Source: Candidatus Palauibacter polyketidifaciens (GTDB lineage Bacteria > Gemmatimonadota > Gemmatimonadetes > Palauibacterales > Palauibacteraceae). From it: 43,688 nt of DNA. Position 1 is the stretch's first letter. Each line of letters opens with the position of its first letter. The stretch covers positions 101,326-145,013 of the forward strand of contig NZ_CANPVO010000006.1 of NCBI RefSeq assembly GCF_947581785.1, in the 5' to 3' direction. The notes below the pieces were generated by a model that did no database searches, was not told the origin of the DNA, and was given only the letters and a program-made list of their open reading frames with translations. Made by a program: the position numbers and the translations under genes. Of this stretch, positions 25,238-34,207 are shown piece by piece.

Positions 25238-26953
25238 ATGAACGGCGAACGCGTTGAGAGTATGCCGGTCGCGATCCCGCTGCGATGGCGGATCTCCGCG
25301 CTCCGCTCGGCGGCGCGTCGCCACCTGCCCGCCCGTCCGGTGATCGCGTGTCTCGCGCTGGCGGGAGCAACTCTGGGCTGTGCAGCTGACGATGTGCCGG
25401 AAGCGGAAGCCGAGATCCCGCCGACGAGCGTGCTGTTCACCGGCGCGACCGTACTCGACGGGTCCGGTGACCCGTCCTTCGTGGCCGATGTGGCGGTGGA
25501 GGGCGACCGGATCACCTTCGTCGGCGATGCCTCGGCGGCGGACCTCGTGCTGCGCGACACCCTGGCACTCGACGGCCTGCTGCTCACGCCCGGCTTCATC
25601 GACATGCACAGCCATATCACGGTCATCAGCGTTGGCGAGGCGTACGGGCTCGGGGCGGCCGAATTCCTCACCCAGGGGATCACGACCGGCGTCATCGGGG
25701 TCGACGGCTCGAGCAGCACGGATCTCGCCGGGCTCTACGCGGACCTGGAAGCGTCCGGCGTCGGAAAGAACATCATCTCCTACATCGGACACGGTTCCGT
25801 CCGCGGGGCCGTCATCGGCATGGACGACCGCGATCCCACCGCGGGAGAACTCGACGAGATGAAGGCGCTCGTCCGCCAGGGCATGGAGGACGGCGCCTTC
25901 GGGCTCTCCTCCGGACTCTTCTACACGCCCGGGTACTACGCGGAGGCCGACGAGGTGATCGGACTCGGCCGGGTCGCGGCGGAGTACCCGATCGGCGGCG
26001 AGCACGCCCCCATCTACGACACGCACGACCGGGATCTCGGCGCGGCGTACCAGGGGATCGGCTACCACGATTCGATCCGCGAGGCGATCCACATCGGTGC
26101 GGAGTCCGGCCTCCGCACCATCTTCAGCCACTTCAACGCACAGGGAGCGGCGTTGTATGGGCGGGCTTCGGAAGGCGCCGCGATCATCGACTCGGCGCGC
26201 GCGGAAGGCCTCGAAGTGGCGGGCGCGCAGCACGTCTACACGTCCACGATGTCGAGCCTGCGAGCCTACACGATCCCGCGCTGGGCGCAGGCCGGCGGCC
26301 CGGAGCAGATGGTGCGCCGCTTCCAGCATCCCGACACGGCACGGGTCCTCGACGTGCAGACGATGGAGATGCTCGAGATCCGCGGCGGTCCGGAGCAGAT
26401 CGTGTTCGCCGACGCGAGGCCCGAGTTCAACGGCAAGACGCTGGCCGATGTGGCGGCCGAGCGAGGGCTGCCCGTCCCCGAGGCCGTGCGCGAGATCATG
26501 TCCGGGTCGAACCCGTGGGTGATGAACCGCGACCTCTACGACGTCGAGAACACGCGCTACCTCGCGACGATGCCGTGGATGATGACGTGCACGGACGGCG
26601 CGACGCCCGCGCCGGGGGCCGAAATCGTGCATCCTCGCGTGTACGGGGGTTTCCCGAAGAAGATCAAGGACTTCGTGGACCGGGACGGTGCGATCGGACT
26701 CCCGTTCGCGATCCGGAGCATGTCGGGCCTCGCCGCGGATTTCCTGCGGCTGGACGATCGCGGCTACATCCGCGAAGGTCTGGTCGCGGACATCGCGGTC
26801 ATCGACCTCGACCGGTTCACGGATCGGGCGACGTACGACGACCCGCACCAGTTGTCCGAGGGCGTCGTGCACGTGCTCGTGAACGGCCGCTTCGCGATCC
26901 GCGACGACGAGGTGACCGGCGAACTCGCCGGCCGTCCCCTGCGGCGCCCCTGA
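25238..26953 (+). CDS. N-acyl-D-amino-acid deacylase-like lipoprotein amidohydrolase
   Basis: A 571-residue member of the D-aminoacylase branch of the amidohydrolases. H124-x-H126 in FIDMHSH is the first metal pair, GAFGLSSGLFYTPG is characteristic of the branch, HFNAQG and the GLVADIAVIDLDRF closing strand follow. D-aminoacylases release free D-amino acids from N-acyl forms. The N-terminus has an Arg-rich stretch then LAGATLGC (Cys48), a lipobox; the ATG at 25262 would shorten the n-region. The start at 25238 follows AAGGGGAG. It precedes an S15 peptidase by 42 bases. Confidence 0.85.
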   Translation: MNGERVESMPVAIPLRWRISALRSAARRHLPARPVIACLALAGATLGCAADDVPEAEAEIPPTSVLFTGATVLDGSGDPSFVADVAVEGDRITFVGDASAADLVLRDTLALDGLLLTPGFIDMHSHITVISVGEAYGLGAAEFLTQGITTGVIGVDGSSSTDLAGLYADLEASGVGKNIISYIGHGSVRGAVIGMDDRDPTAGELDEMKALVRQGMEDGAFGLSSGLFYTPGYYAEADEVIGLGRVAAEYPIGGEHAPIYDTHDRDLGAAYQGIGYHDSIREAIHIGAESGLRTIFSHFNAQGAALYGRASEGAAIIDSARAEGLEVAGAQHVYTSTMSSLRAYTIPRWAQAGGPEQMVRRFQHPDTARVLDVQTMEMLEIRGGPEQIVFADARPEFNGKTLADVAAERGLPVPEAVREIMSGSNPWVMNRDLYDVENTRYLATMPWMMTCTDGATPAPGAEIVHPRVYGGFPKKIKDFVDRDGAIGLPFAIRSMSGLAADFLRLDDRGYIREGLVADIAVIDLDRFTDRATYDDPHQLSEGVVHVLVNGRFAIRDDEVTGELAGRPLRRP

Positions 26954-26995
26954 GAGCCACGCACCGCTACCCACTGACAGATCGGAACCGAACCC

Positions 26996-28852
26996 ATGAT
27001 CTCAGCGCGCTTCGCCACGCCCGCCGCAGCCCTTCTCGCGTTCGTCCTGCTTCCGGCGGCGGTCACCGCGCAGGCCGGACTCGTGATCGAGGACGGGCAG
27101 GCGCAGATCGTCGCGGCCTTCGCGGATTCGTCCGCCTGGATCCGCCATGAACTGTGGGTCGAGACCGGGTTCGACTCCGACGGCGACGGCCGGCCGGACC
27201 GGGTGCACCTGGATGTGACGCGCCCGGCGCAGACCGACGGCGAGGGGCTCCGGGTGCCGGTCATCTACGAAACGAGCCCTTACTACTCGGGCGTCGCCGG
27301 CATCGACTTCGCGCACTTCTGGGACCTCCGCCAGGAGGTGGGCGGCGAAGCTCCGCCGCGCGACCCGTTCCCGGCCACGATCCGCCACATTCCGAGCCAG
27401 CCGCGGATCTCGAACTCGCATGTGGCGACGTGGGTGCCGCGGGGATTCGCGGTCGTCCACTCGCAGTCGCCCGGGACCGGCCAGTCGCAGGGGTGTCCGA
27501 CCGTGGGCGGCGCGAACGAGTCGCTGGCGCCCAAGGCGGTGATCGACTGGCTCAACGGCCGGACGCGCGGCTTCACGAGCGTGGACGGAGACGAGGAGGT
27601 CGAGGCCTACTGGGCGACCGGAAGGGTCGGGATGACGGGCACCTCCTACAACGGCACGCTCCCCCTGGCCGCGGCGACGACAGGCGTGGAGGGGCTCGAG
27701 GCGATCATCCCCATCGCGCCGAACACCTCCTACTACCACTACTACCGCTCCAACGGCCTGGTGCGGTCGCCGGGCGGCTATCCCGGGGAGGATGTCGACG
27801 TCCTGTTCGACTTCATCTTCAGCGGCTTCCCGGAGGTCCGCGACTACTGCCTCGCGAACGTGCGCGACGAGATGACGGCGCGGCTGGACCGCGTCACGGG
27901 CGACTACAACGATTTCTGGGCGGGCCGCGACTACCTGAACCACGTCGACGGCGTGCGGGCGGCCACGCTCATGAGTCACGCCTTCAACGACTGGAACGTC
28001 ATGCCCGAGCACAGCCACCGCATTGCGATGGCGCTCGGGGAGCGGGGCGTGCCGCTGCAGATCTACTACCACCAGGGCGGGCACGGCGGGGCGCCCCCGC
28101 TCGAACTCATGAACCGGTGGTTCACCCGCTACGTGGTCGGCGTCGAGAACGGCGTGGAGGAAGACCCGGAGGCGTGGATCGTGCGGGAGGGAGACGACCG
28201 CGCGGAGCCCACGCCCTATCCGAGCTATCCCCACCCCGAGGCCGACGCCGTGACGCTCCGCCCCGGCGGCGACGGGCACTGGACCGGCACGCTCTCCCTC
28301 GACGATGCGGGCGCCGGGACCGGCGCGATCGTCGACAACTTCGCGTTCACCGGCGACCAACTTGCCGCGAGCGAGTGGTCGAATCACCGCCTGCTGTACG
28401 CGACGCCGGAACTGCGCGAGGACGTCCACCTGTCGGGCGTGGCGACCGTCCGCGTGCGGATGTCGGCCGATGCGCCCGCGGCCAACCTGTCCGTGTGGCT
28501 GGTGTCGCTGCCGTGGACCGAGAGCGGGGAAATCAACGACAACATCATCACGAAGGGTTGGGCCGACCCCGCCAACGCGGGCGCCGAGGACATCGCGTCG
28601 CCCCGGGCCGGCGCATCGCTCGCGCCGGGTGAGTTCGTCGACCTGGAGTTCGCGCTTCAGCCCGACGACCAGATCATCCCGGCCGGAGCCCGCATCGGAT
28701 TGATGATCTTCTCCAGCGACAAGTTCTTCACGCTGCACCCCGACCCCGGCACGACCCTCACCGTCGACCTGGGCGAAACCCGCATCGCGCTGCCCGTCGT
28801 GGGCGGCGCCGCGGCGCTACGGCGCGCCCTGGGCGTCCCCGCCTCCGAGTAG
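26996..28852 (+). CDS. S15 family X-Pro dipeptidyl-peptidase-like hydrolase, secreted
   Basis: A 618-residue protein with a signal peptide cut near VTAQA. The alpha/beta-hydrolase core has S217 in MTGTSYNG, the family's nucleophile motif, and the later YHQGGHGG provides the His. The C-terminal part (from about 420) is the beta-sandwich PepX_C-like domain. CocE and X-Pro peptidases belong here, so peptide and ester hydrolysis are both possible. Upstream ribosome signal is weak. Lies in a same-strand run with the deacylase. Confidence 0.88.
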   Translation: MISARFATPAAALLAFVLLPAAVTAQAGLVIEDGQAQIVAAFADSSAWIRHELWVETGFDSDGDGRPDRVHLDVTRPAQTDGEGLRVPVIYETSPYYSGVAGIDFAHFWDLRQEVGGEAPPRDPFPATIRHIPSQPRISNSHVATWVPRGFAVVHSQSPGTGQSQGCPTVGGANESLAPKAVIDWLNGRTRGFTSVDGDEEVEAYWATGRVGMTGTSYNGTLPLAAATTGVEGLEAIIPIAPNTSYYHYYRSNGLVRSPGGYPGEDVDVLFDFIFSGFPEVRDYCLANVRDEMTARLDRVTGDYNDFWAGRDYLNHVDGVRAATLMSHAFNDWNVMPEHSHRIAMALGERGVPLQIYYHQGGHGGAPPLELMNRWFTRYVVGVENGVEEDPEAWIVREGDDRAEPTPYPSYPHPEADAVTLRPGGDGHWTGTLSLDDAGAGTGAIVDNFAFTGDQLAASEWSNHRLLYATPELREDVHLSGVATVRVRMSADAPAANLSVWLVSLPWTESGEINDNIITKGWADPANAGAEDIASPRAGASLAPGEFVDLEFALQPDDQIIPAGARIGLMIFSSDKFFTLHPDPGTTLTVDLGETRIALPVVGGAAALRRALGVPASE

Positions 28853-28877
28853 CGCCCAGAGGATAGCGCCCAGCGGA
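28850..28877 (+). repeat. 14-base direct repeat including a stop codon
   Basis: TAGCGCCCAGAGGA is followed directly by TAGCGCCCAGCGGA. The TAG of the first copy is the stop of the S15 peptidase gene, so the repeat appears to be a small local duplication that left the end of the gene in place. Confidence 0.85.
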
Positions 28878-28972
28878 TACAACCCCCGATCGACATGGCG
28901 CCTCTAAAGAATGAGGCCGCCATGCCGCGGACAGCGGTCAACATCACCGATGTCTCAACCGGGACGGGAACC

Positions 28973-30178
28973 ATGCGCGCTTGCGGAAGCTTCCTCGCCG
29001 TCGGAGTCCTCAGTTGCGCGGCCATCGCCTGCGGCGGCGCTCACTCCGAACCCGAAGATCAGCCCCCGAACGCGGTTCTGGTCTCCGATTCCGCGGGCAT
29101 CACGAACATCGCCCTGGGCCGGGTGGAGGAGCTGTCGGTACCCCTGCTGGACGCGAACATCGTCTTCTCCACCCGCGATCTCGGGGTCGAGTTGTTCTGG
29201 GTCGGTGATGCCCTCCTCCTCGGGAACGGCGACCTCGCGCTCGCCAACACCGGTTCGGGCGAGGTGCTGCTCTTCTCCGCCGACGGTTCGCTCACGGCCC
29301 GGGTTGGCGGGCAGGGCGAGGGACCGGGCGAGTTCAGCGAGATCACGACGCTCCTCGGGACGGACGGGGGGTTCCTGGCCTACGACGCGCGGCTGGCCCG
29401 CCTCAACGAGTTCTCGGAGAGCGGGGAATTTCTCACGCAGTCACCTCTCTCCGCGCAGAGCGCCATCGTGAGCCTGAAACCGCTCGCGAGAGATACCGCC
29501 GGGCACCTGCTCGCGATTCTTGGACAACAGCGGTACTTCCTCCCGGAGGGGACGAAGCGGGACACGACCCCCCTGCTCCTGTTCGCCGATCTTGAGGCCG
29601 AGCCGGACACGCTGGGCGTGCTGCCCGCCACGGAGTGGAGCTACGGCGGCATGCCCGGCGGCGGGCTCACCCGCACCGAACCCGCCTTCGGGCGGGACAT
29701 CGTCGCCCGCGGATTCAGGGACCGGGCCCTTATCGGCGACACCGACGTGCTGAGCCTCTCCGTCCACGCGGCCGACGGGAGTCTGACACGCCGGATCCGC
29801 GCGTCGGCTGGCGGGTGGGCGGTGACGGCCGAAGAAATCGGGGCATGGAGAGCGGAGCGAGTCGCACGCAGGGGTCCGGACGCCCCAGACTGGTACATGG
29901 AGTTTGTCGAGAACGCACCCTACCGGGAGACGCACCCCGCCTTCCACTCGGCCGTGCTGGGTCCCGACGAGATGGTCTGGATCGGACTTGTGACCCGCCC
30001 CGGCGAGGAGACCCGCCGCTGGCTCATCCTCGGCCCCGACGGACAGCCGCGGGGATGGCTGGATCTTCCCGCCGAAGCGAGCGTGCTGGCCGTCGATGCC
30101 GACCGCTTCGTCCTCCTCCAGCGCGACGCGCTCGACGAGGAGGACGTGAGGCTCTACGATCTGCGCTTCTTGCCGTAA
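28973..30178 (+). CDS. Six-bladed beta-propeller lipoprotein
   Basis: A 401-residue protein with signal MRACGSFLAVGVLSC and lipobox AAIAC. Blade-like segments with GNGDLALANTGSGEVLLFSADG and GQGEGPGEFSEITTLLG are characteristic of the six-bladed (NHL-like) propellers common in Gemmatimonadota and Bacteroidota. The function is unknown; a ligand- or protein-binding role outside the inner membrane is likely. The start at 28973 gives a clean signal peptide. ATGs at 28922 (GAGG ahead) and 28895 would extend it by 17 or 26 residues. Confidence 0.75.
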   Translation: MRACGSFLAVGVLSCAAIACGGAHSEPEDQPPNAVLVSDSAGITNIALGRVEELSVPLLDANIVFSTRDLGVELFWVGDALLLGNGDLALANTGSGEVLLFSADGSLTARVGGQGEGPGEFSEITTLLGTDGGFLAYDARLARLNEFSESGEFLTQSPLSAQSAIVSLKPLARDTAGHLLAILGQQRYFLPEGTKRDTTPLLLFADLEAEPDTLGVLPATEWSYGGMPGGGLTRTEPAFGRDIVARGFRDRALIGDTDVLSLSVHAADGSLTRRIRASAGGWAVTAEEIGAWRAERVARRGPDAPDWYMEFVENAPYRETHPAFHSAVLGPDEMVWIGLVTRPGEETRRWLILGPDGQPRGWLDLPAEASVLAVDADRFVLLQRDALDEEDVRLYDLRFLP

Positions 30179-30204
30179 GTGGAAAGAACTGAAGAGGAGT
30201 ACGA

Positions 30205-30783
30205 GTGATCGATTCGCATACGAAAGCGTGGCCTCTCGCACCCGAGGCGACCGCCGGTCGGCTCTTGACGATGCCGCTCGCCGTGGCGCTGTTCGCGCTG
30301 CTCACCGCGCTCGGGGCCCATGTGGCGGTTCCGCTCGGAATCACGCCGGTGCCGATGACGCTTCAGACCCTGTTCGTACTGCTCGCCGGGGCGCTGCTGG
30401 GCCCGGTGGCCGGGGCAAGTTCCCAGCTGCTCTACCTCGGTCTCGGCGTCGCCGGCGTTCCCGTCTTCGCCATGGGTGCCGCGGGCCTGCCCTGGATCTT
30501 CGGTCCGACCGGCGGCTACCTGATGGCCTTCCCGCTCGCCGCGGCGCTGGTGGGGTGGATCTCGGGCTCCGACGGACGCGCCCTGCGCACCGCGATTGCG
30601 CTGGTCGTCGGCTCCTCGATCATCTTCGTCATGGGTGCAGGCTGGCTCTCGGTCGTCACCGATCTCGGCCCCGGCGCCCTCTTCGCTGTCGGCGTGCAGC
30701 CGTTCCTGGCAGGCGCCGTGGTGAAGGCGGCCATCTGCTTCCTGGCGACCCGCCGGATCGTGGCGACGCGACGGCGGCGCTGA
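30205..30783 (+). CDS. bioY: Biotin transporter substrate-binding subunit BioY
   Basis: A 192-residue membrane protein of about six helices with the family landmarks: LGAHVAVPLGITPVPMTLQT near the front, FGPTGGYLMAFPLA, and helical ending LVGSSIIFVMGAGWLS to GAVVKAAICF. BioY binds biotin and moves it alone or with an ECF transporter. No EcfA or EcfT gene and no biotin synthesis gene are present here, so it may act alone or use modules encoded elsewhere. GTG start with GAGGAG 5 bases ahead. Confidence 0.93.
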   Translation: MIDSHTKAWPLAPEATAGRLLTMPLAVALFALLTALGAHVAVPLGITPVPMTLQTLFVLLAGALLGPVAGASSQLLYLGLGVAGVPVFAMGAAGLPWIFGPTGGYLMAFPLAAALVGWISGSDGRALRTAIALVVGSSIIFVMGAGWLSVVTDLGPGALFAVGVQPFLAGAVVKAAICFLATRRIVATRRRR

Positions 30784-30802
30784 ATTCGCGTCCCGCCACC
30801 CA

Positions 30803-30860
30803 TCGAGGCGATGCACATGACGCCTCGAGCGCACCCTACGCCTCCGCGACGGGCGCGGAG
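30803..30860. terminator. Two hairpins in series after bioY
   Basis: TCGAGGCG (30803-30810) pairs with CGCCTCGA (30821-30828); then CTCCGCG (30842-30848) pairs with CGCGGAG (30854-30860) around ACGGG. Perfect arms in both. Their position after bioY suggests transcript end or a stability element; there is no T-run. The remaining stretch up to 31024 shows no gene. Confidence 0.45.
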
Positions 30861-31024
30861 ACCGCCAGCTTTCACCGGTTCGTCGCCCAACGGGAGCGAG
30901 CCGACCGCGATCCAGTGACGCGAAACCGTACGGGATTGTATTCGTACGCCTGATTCGGTATGCCTGTTCGGCAGATTTGATGCGGGACAGCCCTCCGGTA
31001 ACGGACGTCACCACACGGCGAAGC

Positions 31025-31735
31025 ATGAGGACCCACCACACAACGCACGTCACGCGCGCCAGGCGCGTTGCACTCTTCGGCCTGCTCGCGGTCGTGCAGG
31101 CGTGTGCGAGCGCGACGTCCGGCGGCCGTCCATCCGAGACGCCGACTCGCCCGGACGCGGTTCGTCCGGATGCGGCGCGGGTGGCGGAACTCGAGGCGAT
31201 CTACCGGGCACGCGCGGAAGCCGCCCTAGAGGGTGCGCACGAGGCGGACATCCGCTTCATGACGCACATGATCCCGCACCACGCGCAGGCGCTGGTGATG
31301 GCGGGCTTCGCTCCGGCCGCGGGCGCGAGTCCCTCGATCCGGACGCTGTGCGCGAGGATCATCAACGCTCAGACCGATGAGATCGCCATCATGAGCCGCT
31401 GGCTCTCCGACCGCGGCCTCCCCGTGCCCGACACCGGGGACATGCGGGGGCACGGGGAAGGGGCCATGCTCATGGCCGGGATGCTGACCCGCGAACAACT
31501 CGCGGAACTGGAAGCCGCGCGCGGCCCCGACTTCGACCGCCTCTTCCTCCGGTACATGATCCAGCACCACAAGGGCGCCGTCACGATGGTTCGGGAGTTG
31601 TTCGCCACCGATGGTGCGGCGCAAGACGACTTCGTATTCAAGCTGGCCTCCGACATCCACGTCGATCAGGCCACGGAAATCGCCCGCATGGAAATCATGC
31701 TCGAGGCGCTCGCCGCGCCGGAGCCGGGCGGCTGA
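31025..31735 (+). CDS. DUF305 family lipoprotein
   Basis: A 236-residue protein. The signal ends VVQAC (Cys27), a lipobox. Two DUF305 motifs occur: FMTHMIPHHAQAL (H81, H85, H86) and RYMIQHHKGAV (H181, H182). DUF305 is a ferritin-like helical fold, and its His and Met content fits metal binding, with copper often suggested; no direct proof is in the sequence. It precedes the LVIVD gene by 33 bases, probably one transcript. An upstream ATG at 30980 would add 15 residues. Confidence 0.82.
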   Translation: MRTHHTTHVTRARRVALFGLLAVVQACASATSGGRPSETPTRPDAVRPDAARVAELEAIYRARAEAALEGAHEADIRFMTHMIPHHAQALVMAGFAPAAGASPSIRTLCARIINAQTDEIAIMSRWLSDRGLPVPDTGDMRGHGEGAMLMAGMLTREQLAELEAARGPDFDRLFLRYMIQHHKGAVTMVRELFATDGAAQDDFVFKLASDIHVDQATEIARMEIMLEALAAPEPGG

Positions 31736-31768
31736 TTCGTGCAGTTCAACCCAATCGAAGGATCCGAC

Positions 31769-33808
31769 ATGTTCGCTGTGACGAAGAAACGCGACGACAC
31801 TCGATTCACCGCTCGCCTCGCGGCGCTGCTCGCCGGCGTGATCGCCGTGGGAGGGTTCGCCGGCTGTGCGTACCAGTCGGCGCAGACCGGCATGGCCACC
31901 GCTCCTGTGGCCCCTGCCGCCGCGCCCATGGGCCTTCAGGTCAATCCACCCACGCCGGACCCGCGCGTCGGGCTCGCGCCGGGCATGTTCGACGCGGGCG
32001 AGGCGATCTGGAACCTCGACCTCGTCTCCACCACGCCCCCGCCGGACCCGTTCGTGGGCCAGACCAACTCCGACCTCGCCTTCTCCGGCCCGTACGCGAT
32101 TCAGGGCAACTACGACGGGATTCAGATCTGGGACATCTCGGATCCAACGAATCCACAGACCGTCGTGACCTACGTCTGCCCCGCGTCCCAGAGCGATGTC
32201 TCCGTGTACGAAAATCTCCTGTTCGTATCCGGCGAGGGGTTCGGCGGAAGGCTGGACTGCGGTGACCAGGGCGTTGAAGAGGCCGTGAGCCACGACCGGC
32301 TGCGCGGGATCCGCATCTTCGACATCTCCGACATCACCGCGCCTGAATACGTGGCCAACGTCCAGACGTGCCGCGGCTCGCACACGCACACGCTGCTGGA
32401 ACACCCCGGGGACGACGAGAACGTCTACGTCTACGTGTCCGGTTCCGCCCCGGTGCGTCCGGCGGAGGAACTCGCCGGCTGCTCGGGCGCGCCGCCGTCC
32501 GAGGATCCGAACTCCGCCCTCTTCCGCATCGAGGTAATCCGCGTCCCGCTGGCCGACCCGGCGAGCGCCGAGATCGTGAGTTCGCCGCGCATCTTCGAGG
32601 ACCTGGTCGCGCCCCCGACGCACGGCCCGGCCCCCGACGACCTCGCGGCGCTCGAGGAGGCCCGGGCGCGCGGCGCCTTCATCATCGAGGTGCAGGGGCA
32701 GGAGATGGTGTTGCCCGAACCGGCCGCCCAGGGGATGCTCGGGCAGATGGTGGCCCAGCGGGGAGGCGAGGGTCCGCCCACCGCAGCCGACAGCGCGGCA
32801 CTGCGCGAAGCGCTACCCACGATCATCGCGCAGATGATGGGACAGCAGGGCGGGGAGGGCGACGGTCCGGAGCCCGGCCCGACGCAGTGCCACGACATCA
32901 CCGTCTACCCGGCCATCGGTCTCGCAGGCGGGGCATGCGAAGGCTACGGCATGCTGCTCGACATCAGCGACCCGGAGAACCCCCGGCGGCTCTCCGCCGT
33001 GTCCGACTCCAACTTCTCCTACTGGCACTCCGCCACGTTCAACAACGACGGCAGCGCCATCCTGTTCACGGACGAGTGGGGTGGCGGCGGCTCGCCGAAG
33101 TGCCGGGCCTCCGACCCGATGGAGTGGGGCGCGAACGCGATCTTCACCATCGAAGGCTCGGAGATGGTGTTCCAGAGTTATTTCAAGCTCTCCGCGCCGC
33201 AGACGCCCGAGGAGAACTGCGTGGCCCACAACGGATCGCTGATCCCGATCCCCGGTCGCGACATCATGATCCAGGGCTGGTACCAGGGCGGAATCTCGCT
33301 TCTCGACTGGACCGACACCGCGAACCCGGTCGAGATCGCCTACTTCGACCGCGGCCCGGTGAACCCCGACCGCATGCAGATGGGCGGCAGCTGGTCCGTC
33401 TACTGGTACAACGGCCTCATCGTCAACTCCGAGATCGCCCGCGGGCTCGACATCCTCGAACTGGTGCCGAGCGAGGCGCTCACGCAGAACGAGATCGATG
33501 CCGCCAACTCCGTGCAGTTGACGCACCTGAACTCCCAGGGTCAGCCGATCTTCGAGTGGCCCGCGACGTTCGCGCTCGCGAGGGCCTACCTGGACCAGTT
33601 GGAGCGGCACGGGGGTCTCGCCGCCGCGAGGATCGACCGTGTCCGGGCCGGACTGGCCGAGGCCGAGGGGATGACCGGATCCGCGCGCGCCGACGCGCTC
33701 CGGTCGCTGGCCGACGGCGTATCCCGTGGCGCCGCCGGGGCGGGAGACGCCGGGAAGGTCCGCATGCTGGCCGATGCCGTCCGGTCCCTCGCGGGAGCGG
33801 GGATGTAG
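31769..33808 (+). CDS. LVIVD-repeat beta-propeller lipoprotein
   Basis: The 679-residue product has lipobox VGGFAGC (Cys33) and at least four propeller repeats of the LVIVD type, such as GIQIWDISDPTNP, GIRIFDISDITAP, GMLLDISDPENP and GISLLDWTDTANP. The family is exported and of unknown role. A stretch at about residues 280-370, rich in Gly, Gln and Ala, interrupts the propeller. A helical C-terminus (about 580-679) follows. AAGGA lies 6 bases before the ATG. Same strand as DUF305, 33 bases apart. Confidence 0.82.
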   Translation: MFAVTKKRDDTRFTARLAALLAGVIAVGGFAGCAYQSAQTGMATAPVAPAAAPMGLQVNPPTPDPRVGLAPGMFDAGEAIWNLDLVSTTPPPDPFVGQTNSDLAFSGPYAIQGNYDGIQIWDISDPTNPQTVVTYVCPASQSDVSVYENLLFVSGEGFGGRLDCGDQGVEEAVSHDRLRGIRIFDISDITAPEYVANVQTCRGSHTHTLLEHPGDDENVYVYVSGSAPVRPAEELAGCSGAPPSEDPNSALFRIEVIRVPLADPASAEIVSSPRIFEDLVAPPTHGPAPDDLAALEEARARGAFIIEVQGQEMVLPEPAAQGMLGQMVAQRGGEGPPTAADSAALREALPTIIAQMMGQQGGEGDGPEPGPTQCHDITVYPAIGLAGGACEGYGMLLDISDPENPRRLSAVSDSNFSYWHSATFNNDGSAILFTDEWGGGGSPKCRASDPMEWGANAIFTIEGSEMVFQSYFKLSAPQTPEENCVAHNGSLIPIPGRDIMIQGWYQGGISLLDWTDTANPVEIAYFDRGPVNPDRMQMGGSWSVYWYNGLIVNSEIARGLDILELVPSEALTQNEIDAANSVQLTHLNSQGQPIFEWPATFALARAYLDQLERHGGLAAARIDRVRAGLAEAEGMTGSARADALRSLADGVSRGAAGAGDAGKVRMLADAVRSLAGAGM

Positions 33809-33844
33809 GGAACGCGGGGCGGGACGCCCGGCGCAGTCCGGGAC

Positions 33845-34207
33845 ATGCCCACCTTGATCGAAGCCCCGGCCGTCATCGAGGCGGCCGGGAACCAGCCCAA
33901 GCGGATCGAGGAGTACGCGGGCCGCGTCCGGACGGGACACGAGGGCGTCAGCGTGGCGCGCATGGTGGCGCCGTCCGGCTGGGTCGAACCGGGTCAACGT
34001 CCCGAGTTCGAGGAGATCACCGTCGTGCTGAGCGGATCACTGCGCGTGGAGCACGAGGACGGCGTCATCGACGTGGACGCGGGCCAGGCGATCGTCACCC
34101 ACCCGGGCGAATGGGTCCGCTACAGCGCGCCCGGCCCCGAGGGAGCCGAGTACGTCGCCGTCTGCCTCCCCGCCTTCTCCCCCGACACCGTCCACCGCGA
34201 CCCCTAG
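33845..34207 (+). CDS. Small cupin-domain protein
   Basis: A 120-residue single cupin barrel, with the strand PEFEEITVVLSGSLRVEHEDG giving the usual G(X)5 turn region and a second motif around IVTHPGEWVRY. Metal ligands typical of the first motif (HxH) are replaced by Glu residues, so a non-metal role or a different ligand set is possible. Cytosolic. Its TAG lies in a CTAG that also contains the stop of the converging methyltransferase gene. Confidence 0.8.
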   Translation: MPTLIEAPAVIEAAGNQPKRIEEYAGRVRTGHEGVSVARMVAPSGWVEPGQRPEFEEITVVLSGSLRVEHEDGVIDVDAGQAIVTHPGEWVRYSAPGPEGAEYVAVCLPAFSPDTVHRDP

